A DNA stretch of 64,000 nt from Bromus sterilis (lineage: Eukaryota > Streptophyta > Magnoliopsida > Poales > Poaceae): positions 9,362,001-9,426,000 of the forward strand of contig OX465600.1 of the NCBI GenBank assembly GCA_950022295.1, written 5' to 3'. The position numbers and the translations under genes were made by a program. Shown piece after piece: positions 23,479-34,703 of this stretch. The first letter of the stretch is position 1. Every line of letters begins with the position of its first letter. The notes below the pieces were generated by a model. The model had not been told where the DNA came from and did no database searches. It saw nothing but the letters and a program-made list of their open reading frames with translations.

Positions 23479-26213
23479 TCAGAATCCTAGGTCACTAGAA
23501 TATCTGCTGTCGGTCGTCGACGACGCCGGGCTCCCCCGGTACGCGGCGGACCCCGCCGCCGCCCGCTGGGTAGCGTGGCCACCGTACTGGCGCATCTGGT
23601 CGCCTCCCGCGGCGGGCACGGGCCCCGCGGCCACTGGCGGGCCGGCCACCACGTACTGCTGCACCACCAGCACCGACACCGCCATGGAGAAGTCCGACGA
23701 CACTAGCATGTCGCCGATGGGCCCCAGCTCCGGCGACTCCATCCAGTCCTCCAGCGCCGCCGTCATCGGCGACCCCGCCTCGCCTGGCCGCCGCCCCACG
23801 ATGTACAGCTCCTGCGTGCTGTTGTCCATGCCCCGGATGGCCGCCACCGTCTCCTCGCTGTTGGTCACCGACCTGTCCATGTATGTGATGCTAGGGTTGC
23901 CCTGGTTGCGCGCGCGGAACTCGCTCAGGTACTCCTCGTCCATCTGCAGCTCGCTCTTGGCCTCCATGCTCATCGCGGCCGCGCCCCCGCCACGCGGGTC
24001 CATGCCGCCGCCGGACGCCGCCGACCGGTAGGACGCGTCGGAGTAGGACCGCGCCGCCGCCCGATAGTCCGGCGGCAGGAACCGCACGATGGTCAGGGCC
24101 ACGCCCGGGTGCTCCACCATCCTCCACGCGTACGCCAGCGCCTCGCGGTCGTCCGGCCCGCCGAAGAAGAAGAGCGCCACGCGGTGGTCGGTCGCCATGC
24201 GCGCCGCGGCGGCGCTCAGGCCGCGGTCGACGAGGATGGCCACGGAGCACGGGGAGGCGGACAGGAGGCTCTCGTTGAAGCCCTTAATGGACGTGTTGAT
24301 CGGCTCCATGCCGCCGTCCACCGTCTGCTGCTTGTGGAACGGGATCACGATGAGCGACACGTGCTTGTCCTCGGCCAGCACCGACACGTCGTCGTGCATC
24401 GTCTGGTACGGCGACACCGCCGCCAGCGTCTGGATGGACACACCTCCTATATTTATTTATACGTTGTAATCTTCATTAGCCATCCTATATATTGACCTTG
24501 CGAAAATTTTAATGGGGTTCTTAGTTACTGACCGGTCAGCCTCTCGTATTCCTCGAAGGCGTTGAAGATGTGCTCCGTGGCGGCCGGCAAGGCGGAGGAC
24601 GACCGGCTGGAGGAGGAGGCAGCCGCGGCGGCGAGCATGTTGGAGGCTCGGCCGGTGAGCTCGATGATGTGGAGCGCGTAGATGAAGATGGGGGAGCGCT
24701 TGGACGGGTTGGAGAGCTCCAGCAGTGACAGGATGGACGGCACGTTACGGGTGGTGTGCACGCAGGCCAGCATGCGGAGCTCGCTGTCGTGCCGGATGCG
24801 CTGCAGGTTCCGCCGCTTGTACCCGACGAGGCGCCGCGACGGCCGGTGCACGCCGGTCACCACCGGCGACACCAGCGACGTCATTGCCACCGACACCAGC
24901 ACCATCACCGCGAACGACTCGTCGTCCAGCACCTGCTTGTCCCTCCCGATGTTGAGCACGATCATCTCCACCAGCCCCCTGGTGTTCATCAGGAAGCCGA
25001 GCGCGATGCCCTCGCGGAACGGCATGGCGTAGAGCGCCGCGATGATGATGGTGCCCATGATCTTGGCGAAGCTGGCCATGACGAACACGAGCACCAGCAG
25101 CCCCACGGTGACTGGGTCGCGTATCATGCGGACGTTGGTGCGGAGGCCGCTCATGGCGAAGAAGAGCGGGAGGAGGAGCCCGGTGACGAAGTCCTCCAGC
25201 TTCTCGATCAGCGCCACGCCCAGCGGCGCGCTCGGGATGACCAGCCCGTAGACGAACGCTCCGAAGACGGAGTGGATGCCGATGGCGTCGGTGCAGGCTC
25301 CGGCGATCATGACGCCGGTGAGGATGATGGTGATCTGCGTGCCGCTAACGGTGTCGCCCTCGGGGATGTTGCGGATGAGCCGCCACATCAAGGGGCGCAC
25401 CGCGTAGAAGCAGAAGAGCACGAAGGTGACCCCGGAGAGGAGCACCCACAGGGAGGAGAGCGCGGAGCTGTGCACCTCCGATATGGAGATGGCGAGCGCG
25501 AGCAGGATCCAGGCGCACATGTCGTTGACGATGGCGGCGGACATGGCGGTGCGGCCGAGCTCCGTGTTGAGCAGCTTGATCTCGGCGAGGATGCGGGCGA
25601 GCACGGGGAAGGCCGTGACGGAGAGCGCGACGCCGAGGAAGAGCAGGAAGGAGGTCTGGTGCACGTTCCGGGACACCTGGTGGCGGAATATGAAGGAGGT
25701 GGCGATGCCCATGCAGAAGGGCAGCGCCATGCCGGCCATGGCGACGAACACCGCCTTCTCCCCGGAGCGGCGGATGACGTCGACGTCCATCTCGAGGCCG
25801 ACGAGGAAGAGGAAGAAGAGCAGGCCGAGGTGCGCGACGGTCTCGAGCGTGAGCAGGCTGCGCGTGGGGAACACCATGCTGGCCCACACCTCGCTCTGGC
25901 CGATCATGGAGGGGCCGAGCACGACGCCGGCGAGGATCTCAGCGATGACGCGGGGCTGGCGGAAGGGGCGGAGGAGGATGACGAGGATGCGGGTGGTGAC
26001 GACGATGACGGAGAGCTGGACGATGAAGAGCGGGAGGGAGAACTCGAGCGGGTTCACACCCTCGCCGGACCACATGCCGTTGGTGGTCATCATCATGGGC
26101 GAGTAGCACACCACCGGGTTGAACGCCTTGGTGGCCGTCGTGACATTGCTGTCTTGCGTCGTGGTGTTCACCGGAACCACGTCGACGTTCAGGGGCGCGA
26201 CGGTGGAGGCCAT
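23479..26213 (-). CDS. Cation/H+ antiporter, CHX family (CPA2); complement(join(23479..24446,24533..26213))
   Basis: Encodes an endomembrane or plasma-membrane monovalent cation/proton exchanger of the plant CHX group, closest in feel to CHX15-like members. Spliced length is 882 aa. After a hydrophilic N-terminus come about 12 membrane spans (residues about 55-460) with family motifs PRVIAEILAGVVLGPS, SVTAFPVLARILAE, the ND pair in AIVNDMCAWI, and MNTRGLVEMIVLNIG. The long cytosolic tail (about residues 480-882) includes SPYQTMHDDV, IPFHKQQTVDG and SPCSVAILVDRGL. The intron (24447-24532, 86 bp) reads GTCAGTAA...TATAG on the minus strand; the junction gives RLTG-GVSIQ. The ATG at 26213 sits in AAGATGGCC; the frame is open to an ATG at 26288, but that extension looks untranslated. 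Other splice choices nearby are less consistent with the family. Confidence 0.92.
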
Positions 26214-26532
26214 CTTGGCGCATAGCACGGGCCGGGGCCACTGACGACGATGGAGCTCTGGTCCTGGGCAAGGAAAGACGTCAAGCAACTAGCTGAAGGG
26301 CAGACAGAGAGACAGGGTGAGGGTGACTTCCGTGGAGCTTGCGAGGGTCTCTGAATTTTGACCGCGAATTGTGAGGTTCTCTCAGTTAGGGTCGGCCGCA
26401 TGCAGAGGCTGACATGAAGGTGCTACTAGGTTCATCCTATTTTTGGCGCCAGAACCGGCACCTGCTTCGTGCTTGGATTTGGAACTAAACAAATCAAGGT
26501 GTGCAAACAATTGAACCCGGTCATGCTTACTA
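26214..26532 (-). promoter_or_regulatory. 5' UTR and proximal promoter of the CHX gene
   Basis: Position-based call. The sequence is mixed GC with no obvious TATA box in the expected place. A Stowaway-like MITE (26533-26603) lies just upstream. Confidence 0.3.
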
Positions 26533-26603
26533 CACCCTCCGTTCCATAGTTTTTGTTATGATTTTACACTAGAGTCATGATAAGAATTATGGGACGAATG
26601 AAG
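26533..26603. mobile_element. Degenerate Stowaway-like MITE
   Basis: CACCCTCCGTTCCATAGTTTT at the left pairs with a decayed inverse ATTATGGGACGAATGAAG at the right, and TA flanks both sides. About 71 bp. Confidence 0.55.
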
Positions 26604-28195
26604 TACAAGGAAACGTAAAGGTTTTGGGCCGGTTGACTGGCTAAGTCTTTCGGCCCATCGCGCTCGCGCACACACTGTTAGGCGGGCCCATGGATCCACA
26701 CACTGAAGCGGTGTCGCTACCTTATCTCTTCAGGACGAGAACCGTTCATTCTAGACCACAACCGCCCCCCTTCTCCCTCCCCCATCCCCACTACTCCAGA
26801 TCCGGCGAGAGCCACGGCCGCCGCCTACTCCCTCCCTCCCTCCACCATCCCCAATACTCCGCATCTCCTCTCCCCACAACAGCCACACCCTGCTCCACCG
26901 CTCAAGCTCCGAGATCGCTGTTGCGAGCCCCTTCATAGTCACCACAAAACACAAGCTCCCTGCCAGGCATGGCCCCCGTTTTGCAACTCCCGCGACCCCT
27001 TCCATCCCCCCTCCCATGCGGCAGCCATGGGCAGCGGAAGATCTATCTGTTTTGTACGTCCACTGGTTGTAGCTTTTTGGATCATCGGCAGTAGCTTCCT
27101 GCTAAATCGGTTGCAGCTTTTTTTTTGCAATCAGTTCTTTCATGCTTTTCTTCAAAATTTATTTTCGGTTGCATCCTTTTTTTTAAATCACTAGATTTAG
27201 CATTTTGTCCAGTCGGTTGTAGCTTTTTGAATGGCTTGTGCCAGTTTCAAATAATCAATCACAACTTTTTGATTAGTCGTTTGCATCATTTGTAGTAGCA
27301 TTTTTTTGTTGGAAGTTTTTGATGTCTTGATTTTTGCTGAAACTAACATTAATTTTTGATGGAACTGTTAAATCCTTTTGCTTCAACCGAGTATAGGAGG
27401 TTTTTGTTTCTTTAGATTTTTGTCGGAAGTACCATTAAATTTTGCTGGAACCGACAAATATTTTCGCTTCAATCGACTACTGAAAGATTTGTTGCTTTAG
27501 TTTTTTTTTGCTGCTGAGTTGTTTTTGCTTGAACCAACATTTTGATTTGTTGGAGCTAGATGTTCGGTTTGCTACAATGGATTTTTATAGATGCCTACTG
27601 CTGAGATTATTTTTGTTGGAAACGTTATTTTATTTTTTGCTACCATCGTAAACAAATTTTGCAACAACCAGCTTCACAATTTGATACGATCCACCTGAGT
27701 TTTGCAGGCGAGATTTTGTGCTTGAACCGGAGAGAGAGCAGGGAGAAGGTCCTTTCCGACGATGCTTCACGCTCTCAGTTGCTACATCGCTCGTTTCTCA
27801 TCGTTTTTTGTGGCAAGCACTTTTTTTTCATTTTTTGCTGGAACCAGTGCCGCCAGATGTTGGAACCGGCAATGACCCACGGCGAGCGGCGTCGAACTTG
27901 CGGAGCGATGAGCTACAATGGTGTTGCGACCTCGATGGGGCATGGCGTGCGCCGGCGACGCCATGCAGGAGCTCTTTTTTGGTATAGAATCTCGACGGGA
28001 AGGATAAGAAGCAATCGTACGGTTCAGAGGAATCAAATCGGGCGGTGACCGGCCAAAATTTTCGACTGATCGATCGACGCCTATCACTGGCCCTCCTACA
28101 AAGCCACACAGCGTTCACCATACTCCATATATTGACTTTGACTCTTTTTTTCTAGAGTCAGACACCTCCTCATGTTCTCCCAACGTGACATTTTT
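26604..28195. other. Degenerate repeat region, no gene seen
   Basis: 26690-27020 is C-rich low-complexity sequence. From 27060 to 27900 a short theme recurs many times in a T-rich context (TTTGCTGGAACCGACA, GGTTGTAGCTTTTTG, GGAACCAGTGCCGCCAGATG). This pattern fits an old repetitive element. Frames across it show no domain. Confidence 0.45.
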
Positions 28196-28660
28196 CACTA
28201 GGGAAAAAGCATGTCGAGTGTCCGCGTCTTTGTCAAGTTTTTCTTTCATGAGCACTTAACAAAAACAATATTCGCCCAATGCAACACTTCATAAACATCG
28301 GAATACAGTAACAAAGGCCTTTTGCTGAAAGTACCGTAAAAGTATACTGTACTTAGCAAACAAAATGCACTTGGTAAACTAGGTTTAAGCCAAGTTCCTT
28401 TCGGCTGTCACTGGGCAAAGAAAGTGTTACGTGTCACGTTTCCCTCCCCCCCCCTCTCTTGCTAGTGACGGCTTCATGATAATGAGTCTGTTTGTTGATT
28501 GTTGGCTAATAAACACTTGGTAACACTTATTTACTTTTTGTTTTAAAATGCCATAAGTGTTTGCCGAATGCTTGAATGTAGTAGTATTTGACATTCTAAA
28601 ACTCTCAAAGGCTTACACGCGGAGTCTTCGCCGAATGTCACACTTGACAAAACCATGTTT
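28196..28660. mobile_element. CACTA transposon terminal fragment
   Basis: CACTAGGGAAAAAGC at 28196 looks like a CACTA terminus. The next 460 bp have subterminal phrases typical of grass CACTA elements (GTCGAGTGTCCGCGTCTTTG, TTTGCCGAATGC, TCGCCGAATGTCACACTTGAC). A TAGTG at 28704 could be the opposite end, but the 3-bp flanks do not match, so only one end is claimed. Confidence 0.55.
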
Positions 28661-28710
28661 TATTCAAAATTTAGTTTCCAACCAGTTTTGCAATTGAAAG
28701 ATGTAGTGAG

Positions 28711-29188
28711 TCGTATATATTAACATTATATCCCTGACGATTTCATATAGAGAACTATGTGCGAATAGGTCTTACATCGCTCACGACTGGCTATGCAAGG
28801 ACGTGTGTATTCATAGTATACATCACCCACGATTAGTTATACACGATTGTGTATATTCATAATTGCATTATACACGTTCATGTTTTTTATTCGTTTGTAT
28901 TGTTATGCTCATTGCACACACTCAGTACGCTTGACCCGTGTCCATTGCTATGATGATCGATTTGATTATTTTTATTTTTATTTAATATATTCAAAACATC
29001 TATTAAATACATGTAATTGAAACACAGATAGTACAATTCATATCACACAATTTTATTGTTGTGCGCATGACACACATCGATCAATACATAGTATTTTGAT
29101 CACTCATTGATCATTACAGATGTATACATTCCTAGCGAAGCACAATTGGATTAACAACACTCTTGAAGTAGCGGAATATTTAGTCTGT
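28711..29188. other. Intergenic, nothing recognised
   Basis: AT-rich, with a few repeats of ACGTGTGTATTCATA and ACGATTGTGTATATTCATA between 28800 and 28870. No coding evidence. Confidence 0.4.
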
Positions 29189-29330
29189 GACCTGCTTCAT
29201 GCCCAAGTCACGAACAACTTGGTCATCACCAAGGGGGTGTTGTACTTTCTCCGTAAAGATCTTTCGTTGCTCGTCATCCCGAAGATGCTTTGAGATGTAA
29301 CTCTCAGTGAACTCTCTCGAAAGCACTGAT
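29189..29330 (-). pseudogene. Coding-like fragment, possible last exon of an unknown gene
   Basis: On the minus strand, after a possible splice acceptor (TTGTTTGATCAG), a frame of about 46 codons reads LSREFTESYISKHL...DDEQRKIFTEKVQHPLGDD...DLGMKQVTD and then stops. Composition and lack of low complexity suggest real former coding. A second frame over the same bases is also open. No upstream exon could be joined in frame and the family was not recognised. It lies between transposon fragments, so a captured or decayed piece is likely. Confidence 0.3.
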
Positions 29331-29559
29331 CAAACAAGAAATTATTAAGTGACTCCAAACATTCATTGTGCATAGTAAAAGACGAGGTAAACAATAGTTC
29401 ATACCATAAGCTGACTGCTATCATGTTTGCTGTGCAAACAAAAAGTTTATTGTTTTCAGTAATTTTATCCTTGACCGAGCTACTTTGCATAGGATTTTTA
29501 CTTGAGGGCTCAGTGTTATGTCATCTCCCCATACGCAAAAAGGGTCGAAAAGTGAGTTG

Positions 29560-30095
29560 AAATCCCTGATACTTGAATCTACAAAAGTAGAGTTGGGATC
29601 CACAATCCATTGTGGTGAAGCTTCGTGGTTGAGTTGGGAGCCTCTAATTAAGCTGTGGAGATTCCCCCAACCTTGTTTGTAAGTCAAATCGCCGCCTTCA
29701 AGGGGCACCACTTAGTGGATTCAGGGTACCTTGCATTGTGCGAGGGCGTGAGGAGAATAAGATGGTCCTATGGACTTCTTAGGGAGCATTGTGCCTCCAC
29801 ACCTCTCCAACGAAGACATACTCCTCGGAAAAGGAGGAACTTCGGTCAACACATCCTTGTCTCCATTGGCTCCACTTGCATTTACTTCATACTTTTACTT
29901 TGTGCAAGCTTGTTACTTTATATATCTTGTGCTTGCTCTTTTTGTAGTAGTTTTACTTCATATAGGTTGTCTTACATAGTTGATAGTTGCATATCTGGAG
30001 AACCTACTTTCTTGTCAAGCCTAAATTTGTTAAAGTGTTAAAAATTGTTAGTCGCCTATTCACCCCTATAGTCGACCTCCCGATTCTTTCACCAC
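29560..30095 (+). repeat. LTR/leader-like repeat, copy 2
   Basis: Resembles 22600-23118: shared blocks include GTGAGGAGAATA, AGGAACTTCG, AACACATCCTTGTCT and a tail GCCTATTCACCCCTATAGTC, then TTTCA. It is non-coding and shorter and more diverged than copy 1. Confidence 0.45.
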
Positions 30096-30753
30096 GTGTC
30101 CTAGTAGGATGACTCCTCGATGAAATCGGGTTCATCGATGAGGTCCTCCGAAAGTAGATACTGATGTCGATGGATCTCTGCCGCCCGTGCTCAATGGAAG
30201 ACCGGAACGGCTACCCTGGAACCCTTCAGCCGTTTAGCAGGCGCACATCTGGGCCAGTGCGCCGGGATGGCCGCCTCCCAGTACCTTTGGCACGTCTCGA
30301 GGGGGGCGTACCTGCTATCCCATTGTTATGATGCAACATCCAACGACGTCAAGGTTAATTGGGCCACACGACACCGCCCTGAGGAGGAGCCACTTGTGGT
30401 CTTGCAACCCGGGGTTCCATTTCCACGACACTACGTCGATGATGGAGTGGCGTCGGAGCAGAGCGGGGAGAGGAGTGGGAGCGAATGGACGCCCCCATTC
30501 ATGGAATTGAAAGGGACCAGAAGTTGGTTGTTGGGTGGCTACCCCGTGGGCTCAGGATGGACATCGAGCAGACGTGACATGCATCTATCTTCTGGACACA
30601 AATCCAACTCAAATTTAAATTGAAAATGGATCCCTATGGATACAAAACGAACAAAAACACTAAATGTATCCTCACGTTGAACCGTGATTTCTGTGTACGC
30701 GGATTCAAACAAAACACGAGAGGATGAAATGCATACCTACATTAGAGTTGCCC
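30096..30753. other. Intergenic, no gene supported
   Basis: The part 30267-30620 has an open frame of 118 codons, but it has no recognisable domain and its composition does not stand out from the flanks. It is treated as non-coding or an old transposon remnant. Confidence 0.35.
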
Positions 30754-31470
30754 TAAGCCCAACTCGTTTGAGAGCTACTTGCTCTTCCACAACCCAGAGC
30801 TTCACCATCGCCTCACCACTGTAGCTTCACCACCACATCACCACCCCAATTCACGCGCCGCTGCATGTCATTCGCCTCAGCTGCAGATTCCCGTTTGTGA
30901 CTTACCAGCACCGATCGCATTGCTCAGGCACGCCACCATCCTGCACCAGCCTGTGCCACCCTCTGGCGGGCTCTCCATTGTTGCCAGCCTGAAATTTACC
31001 TCCTCCTGCCACGAAACACTTACGCCCCTACGATCGAGCCTCGGCCGCCTCCGATCAGCCCGTCACCGATCTCCTCTACCACATGCGCCACGACCCAACA
31101 TCATCGTTGTTGCCCGACATGGCGTCCTCGATGGACAGATCTGGACGCCTTCTTCCGCTCCACCATGACCTGCCACCGTCAAGTCCATCTATGGACGCCG
31201 CTCACGCCGCCTTCGCGCCCCGATCCGATGTTTGCACATGGCCGTCGCAACCCCAAGTACGACATCGCCATTTCATCACCACAAACCCTGCTCGGAGCCG
31301 TGAGCGACCACCCTGCCAAATTCCTCTACCGACGCCATGTAGAACCGGTTAACATTCGGGGTTTTGTCTTAGAACTGTTTTTAGACAATTTTATAGAACT
31401 TAAAGGGGACTGATCTGCTTCTGGGCTAAGCCCAACTCGTTTGCGATACTTGCTATTCCACAGCCCAGAG
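30754..31470. repeat. Direct repeat of about 45 bp flanking a 630-bp segment
   Basis: TAAGCCCAACTCGTTTG opens both copies (30754-30799 and 31427-31470), and both end CAACCCAGAG or CAGCCCAGAG. The segment between is C-rich and has no recognisable gene. The right copy lies about 100 bp upstream of the F-box ATG. Confidence 0.75.
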
Positions 31471-31573
31471 TATCTACACGCTCATCCCATTCCCCCTTTT
31501 TTACCCCCCAAAAAAAAAGAACAATCCCCTTTCCCATTCTCCCCTCCGCCGCCACCAGCGCAACTCCGCCGCC

Positions 31574-32740
31574 ATGGCGGAGGCCGCTGCAGCAGCAGCG
31601 ACGCCTCTCCTCGGAAAACTCCCAGATGAGATCGTCCTCTGGGAGATCTTCGTCCGCCTGGACCCCAAATCCCTCCTCCGCTGCCGCGCCGTCCGCCGCG
31701 CCTGGCGCTCCGCCACCTCCGCCCACCGCTTCCTCCTCGCCCACCACGCCCGCCAGCCATCCCTCCCCATCCTCCGCAGCGAAGAACACCATACCCTCCT
31801 CACCATCGACCACCGGGCCGCCCCCGACGCCCAGCTCCACGCCGTCGCCCGGCTCGACAAAGACGTGGTTCTCAAGGGCTCCTGCGACGGCCTCCTCGTC
31901 CTCTCCAAGGGCGAGTACACGGATTGCTCTCGCTTCCGCCGCCTCTCCGTCTGCAACCCGGTCACGCGTCAGCACGTCTCCCTCGGGCCACTGCCGGGCT
32001 TCAGGATCTTGGGGATGTACCCACACCGCCCGACTGGTGAGTACCGGCTGCTACTGCAAAAGGAGAGCTACATGAACCGGCCTAACGACCAATCTGGCTT
32101 CTATGTCCTTCCGCTGAATTCCGGTCAGCCACCGAGGTACATCGGCTGCTCGGATACCAAATTAGCGTCGGCGTTCTTCGATGTACCTGCCAAGCTGCGC
32201 GGTAGCCTGCATTGGTACCCATTGTATTATCCGATTGCAAGCAACACACCGAAAGCATGCACTTATGATGCTGACAGAGAACTGGTAATAATATTTGACA
32301 CCGAAGCGGAGTCGTTTCGGGAGATGCATGCTCCAGTTGCTCTCACAGAGTCACGTATCTTTCAGATGGATGACACAATTGGCATCTATAGCTGTAACAA
32401 GGCCACAAGAATTGTTGATATACGGGTGCTGCAAAACTACGAAAGTGAGGTTTGGGACTTAAAGTACCGGGTTGAATTGCCGATGGCAGAAATCAGGGGC
32501 AAGCTTCAAGGCCGTGATGGTGAAGCCTATTGGTATGTCACTGTTGTTTCGGGTGATGGTGACGTCCTCTTGCTGGTCGGTATTTGTCATTCGATGTTTT
32601 ACGTTGACACTGATGGCAAACTGGTTGCTAGCTTCCAAGACTTATATGCCTCTGAACGTCATCTCAAACAAACTCTTGTTCCGCATGATTTCTTCACGAC
32701 ACTAGAAGGTTTCGCTATGGACGCTTCACCATTCATCTGA
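31574..32740 (+). CDS. F-box protein
   Basis: Single-exon gene of 388 aa. The F-box is at residues about 13-58 (LGKLPDEIVLWEIFVRLDPK, then SLLRCRAVRRAWR). It should bind SKP1 and so place the protein in an SCF ubiquitin ligase. The rest resembles the F-box-associated (FBA-type) region of the large grass family, with KGSCDGLLVLS, SVCNPVTRQHVSLGPL and later beta-strand-like segments. The substrate is unknown. The ATG at 31574 lies in a GCC-rich context (GCCGCCATGGCGGAG) with an alanine-rich start. The gene is GC-rich at its 5' end and AT-richer after about codon 150, as is common in grasses. Confidence 0.9.
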   Translation: MAEAAAAAATPLLGKLPDEIVLWEIFVRLDPKSLLRCRAVRRAWRSATSAHRFLLAHHARQPSLPILRSEEHHTLLTIDHRAAPDAQLHAVARLDKDVVLKGSCDGLLVLSKGEYTDCSRFRRLSVCNPVTRQHVSLGPLPGFRILGMYPHRPTGEYRLLLQKESYMNRPNDQSGFYVLPLNSGQPPRYIGCSDTKLASAFFDVPAKLRGSLHWYPLYYPIASNTPKACTYDADRELVIIFDTEAESFREMHAPVALTESRIFQMDDTIGIYSCNKATRIVDIRVLQNYESEVWDLKYRVELPMAEIRGKLQGRDGEAYWYVTVVSGDGDVLLLVGICHSMFYVDTDGKLVASFQDLYASERHLKQTLVPHDFFTTLEGFAMDASPFI

Positions 32741-34250
32741 CGCTGTTGAGTGACGTGGCGCTTCTTATGGTCCTAGTTCTCGTATCCTCATGAGCTGCAA
32801 TGTGTACGAATGGACCAAGCATGATCCTGCTCATTTCTTATTTCTGTTGTTGTTGTGATCATCAGAATGAAAGATATGCTTGTATTGGTACCCTTTTGGG
32901 CTGAAGTGGCTACTCAACTGAGTTGATGTTAAAATTACCAAGCCATTTTGCTCTGCTTTTGAAGTATTTTCCAACTTATCTACCTCATGCCTCTGTTGTT
33001 TTTGTGGTGATCCTACCCTCAGTACTTGATATTTAGCAATCCTTATGCCTGCATCACTATTTCTTGAACTGAAGAATTGATATTACCTCTTGATCCAGTG
33101 GCCTTCTTAATAGTCACTCCCTCCGTTTATAAATATAGGGTGTTTTGGATCACTATTTTAGTGATCCAAAACGTCTTACATTACTGTGCAGAGGTAGTAA
33201 TTTTTAGCATGTTTGCTGTTTGTACCCTTGTAGCTGACAATAAGAAGAGGCGGATTTTCTTCTTTTTGTTGATCAGAAATATCTGTTATGCAAGATGACA
33301 ATAAAAATTTAGGAAGCCATATGTTGACCTGCTTTTGAAATGGTTGCAAACTGACCCGCCTCATGTTCTCTGCTTTGTTCTATTTATTTAGTGGGCTTCT
33401 TAGTACTTGATATTTAGCAATATGAATGCATCCTATCACTATTTCTTGAACTGGAGAATTGATTTGACCTCTTGATAGAGCGGTCTTCTTAATAGTCAAC
33501 TTTTGTGTGTGTTTCCTGTTTGTACCCTTTGTTGTAGTTGACAATGCGAAGAGGCAGATTTTCCTGTTTGCTGACTTGCAAGTTGCACCTGACTTCTAGA
33601 ATATCTTGGGCAATACTGATTTAAATTAAATGCTTGCATCTTGCATCATAGTCAACTTCTCAATGAAGTATTCTGTTATATTTCAGTTTTCTGCATGCAT
33701 CTATCTATTGCATCTCCCACCGTGGATGGTGATTGTCTGTGTTGCGGGTTGCAACTAGGATATGAGTGTAGATGATGTGCTTCTCTCTTAAATTAGACAC
33801 GGCCTATTTAGGATCCTGTATTGGATTGTGGAAATATCCATTTGTGGAGAGTTAATGGTCAAATGTTGGAACAGCTTTGTTTGTTGTCGGATTTGGACGT
33901 GTTTTACTCCTGTTAGTTCCATACTTTCTTGATTTCTTGCGTAAATAAAGTGATTTTGGGCTAGGTTCCAGTGTCATAGTAGTGAGCTTAGTTTCCATCT
34001 CCGTCGTTTCTCTGCGTTATTAGCTCACCACCATAGAAGGAATTGGACATGGTTATAGTAGTATTCTTCTAGAAAAAGAGTGGTATTGTACTGCAACCTG
34101 AAAAAACTATGAATATCTTGTTGCATTTCTCTGTTGCACGGTTTGCAATTATTATCTTTATTTGTTTCAGTTCAGCTCTTAACCTTTTTTGGATAAATGC
34201 TCCATGGGATGTTCGTAGCCCTATTAATACAACAATTTTTCCGGACATAA
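32741..34250. other. F-box 3' region with a local tandem duplication
   Basis: No second gene. Two diverged copies of a block of about 290 bp lie at about 32938-33260 and 33310-33563, sharing GTACTTGATATTTAGCAAT, CACTATTTCTTGAACTG and GAAGAGGC[G/A]GATTTTC. Copy 1 has a MITE inserted (33117-33197). The remainder to 34250 is AT-rich with no coding support. Confidence 0.65.
33117..33197. mobile_element. Stowaway MITE in copy 1 of the duplication
   Basis: CTCCCTCCGTTTATAAATA at the left end and CAGAGGTAG at the decayed right end. A strong internal inverted repeat TTTTGGATCACTA/TAGTGATCCAAAA forms the core. The second copy of the duplicated block lacks it. Confidence 0.7.
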
Positions 34251-34254
34251 TTTG

Positions 34255-34703
34255 TTTTTTTGTTGTTTCTAGGCGCGTTTGGTACATTCAAATGTTTAAC
34301 ATATTTCTGTTGGGCAGGTGTTGTACTTTACAGTTACTATTATAGCCTGTTCAATGTGTACAAACGCGTTGATTTACTATGAAGCAAAGTGGTTTAGAAC
34401 TGTAACTCAATCTCGAGGGCTCAAATCGTCCTTGTAGGCTTGGAGTGCTGCAGCAGTAAGTAGAGAGCAGTAGTTGGAACTTGGAAGTAACATAAAAGTT
34501 CCAGACACAATTTTGTTGTTGTTATTTCTTCATGGGTTTGCTAGATTCAGATGTTTACATATTCTTGCCGGGCAGCTGATGTACTTTTCAGTATATATAC
34601 CGTTCAGAGTATACGTATGCGTTGATTGGATCATACTATGAAACAAAAGTGGTTTAGAAATCTTGAGAGCTCAAAGTGTCTTTGTGATGCTGCAACAGTA
34701 AGC
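34255..34703. repeat. Tandem duplication, two diverged copies
   Basis: 34255-34455 and 34513-34703 share TTTGTTGTT, CA[A/G]ATGTTTA, GGGCAG, GTGGTTTAGAA, TGAGAGCTCAAA-like and TGCTGCA[G/A]CAGTAAG blocks in the same order. No coding potential. Confidence 0.65.

Noticed and set aside
24756..26225. 489-codon plus-strand frame opposite the CHX gene
   Set aside because: Asp/Glu/His-rich composition is the shadow of GC-rich CHX codons; the minus strand has clear family motifs.
26214..26288. Upstream in-frame ATG extending the CHX protein by 25 residues
   Set aside because: The extension is Cys/Pro-rich and unlike the family, while the ATG at 26213 has a better context.
27659..28121. Overlapping frames around 27.7-28.1 kb
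   Set aside because: They lie in a degenerate repeat with recurring GCTGGAACCGGC words; no domain and no splice structure.
31400..32026. 208-codon minus-strand frame opposite the F-box gene
   Set aside because: Shadow of the F-box coding strand; no recognisable motif.
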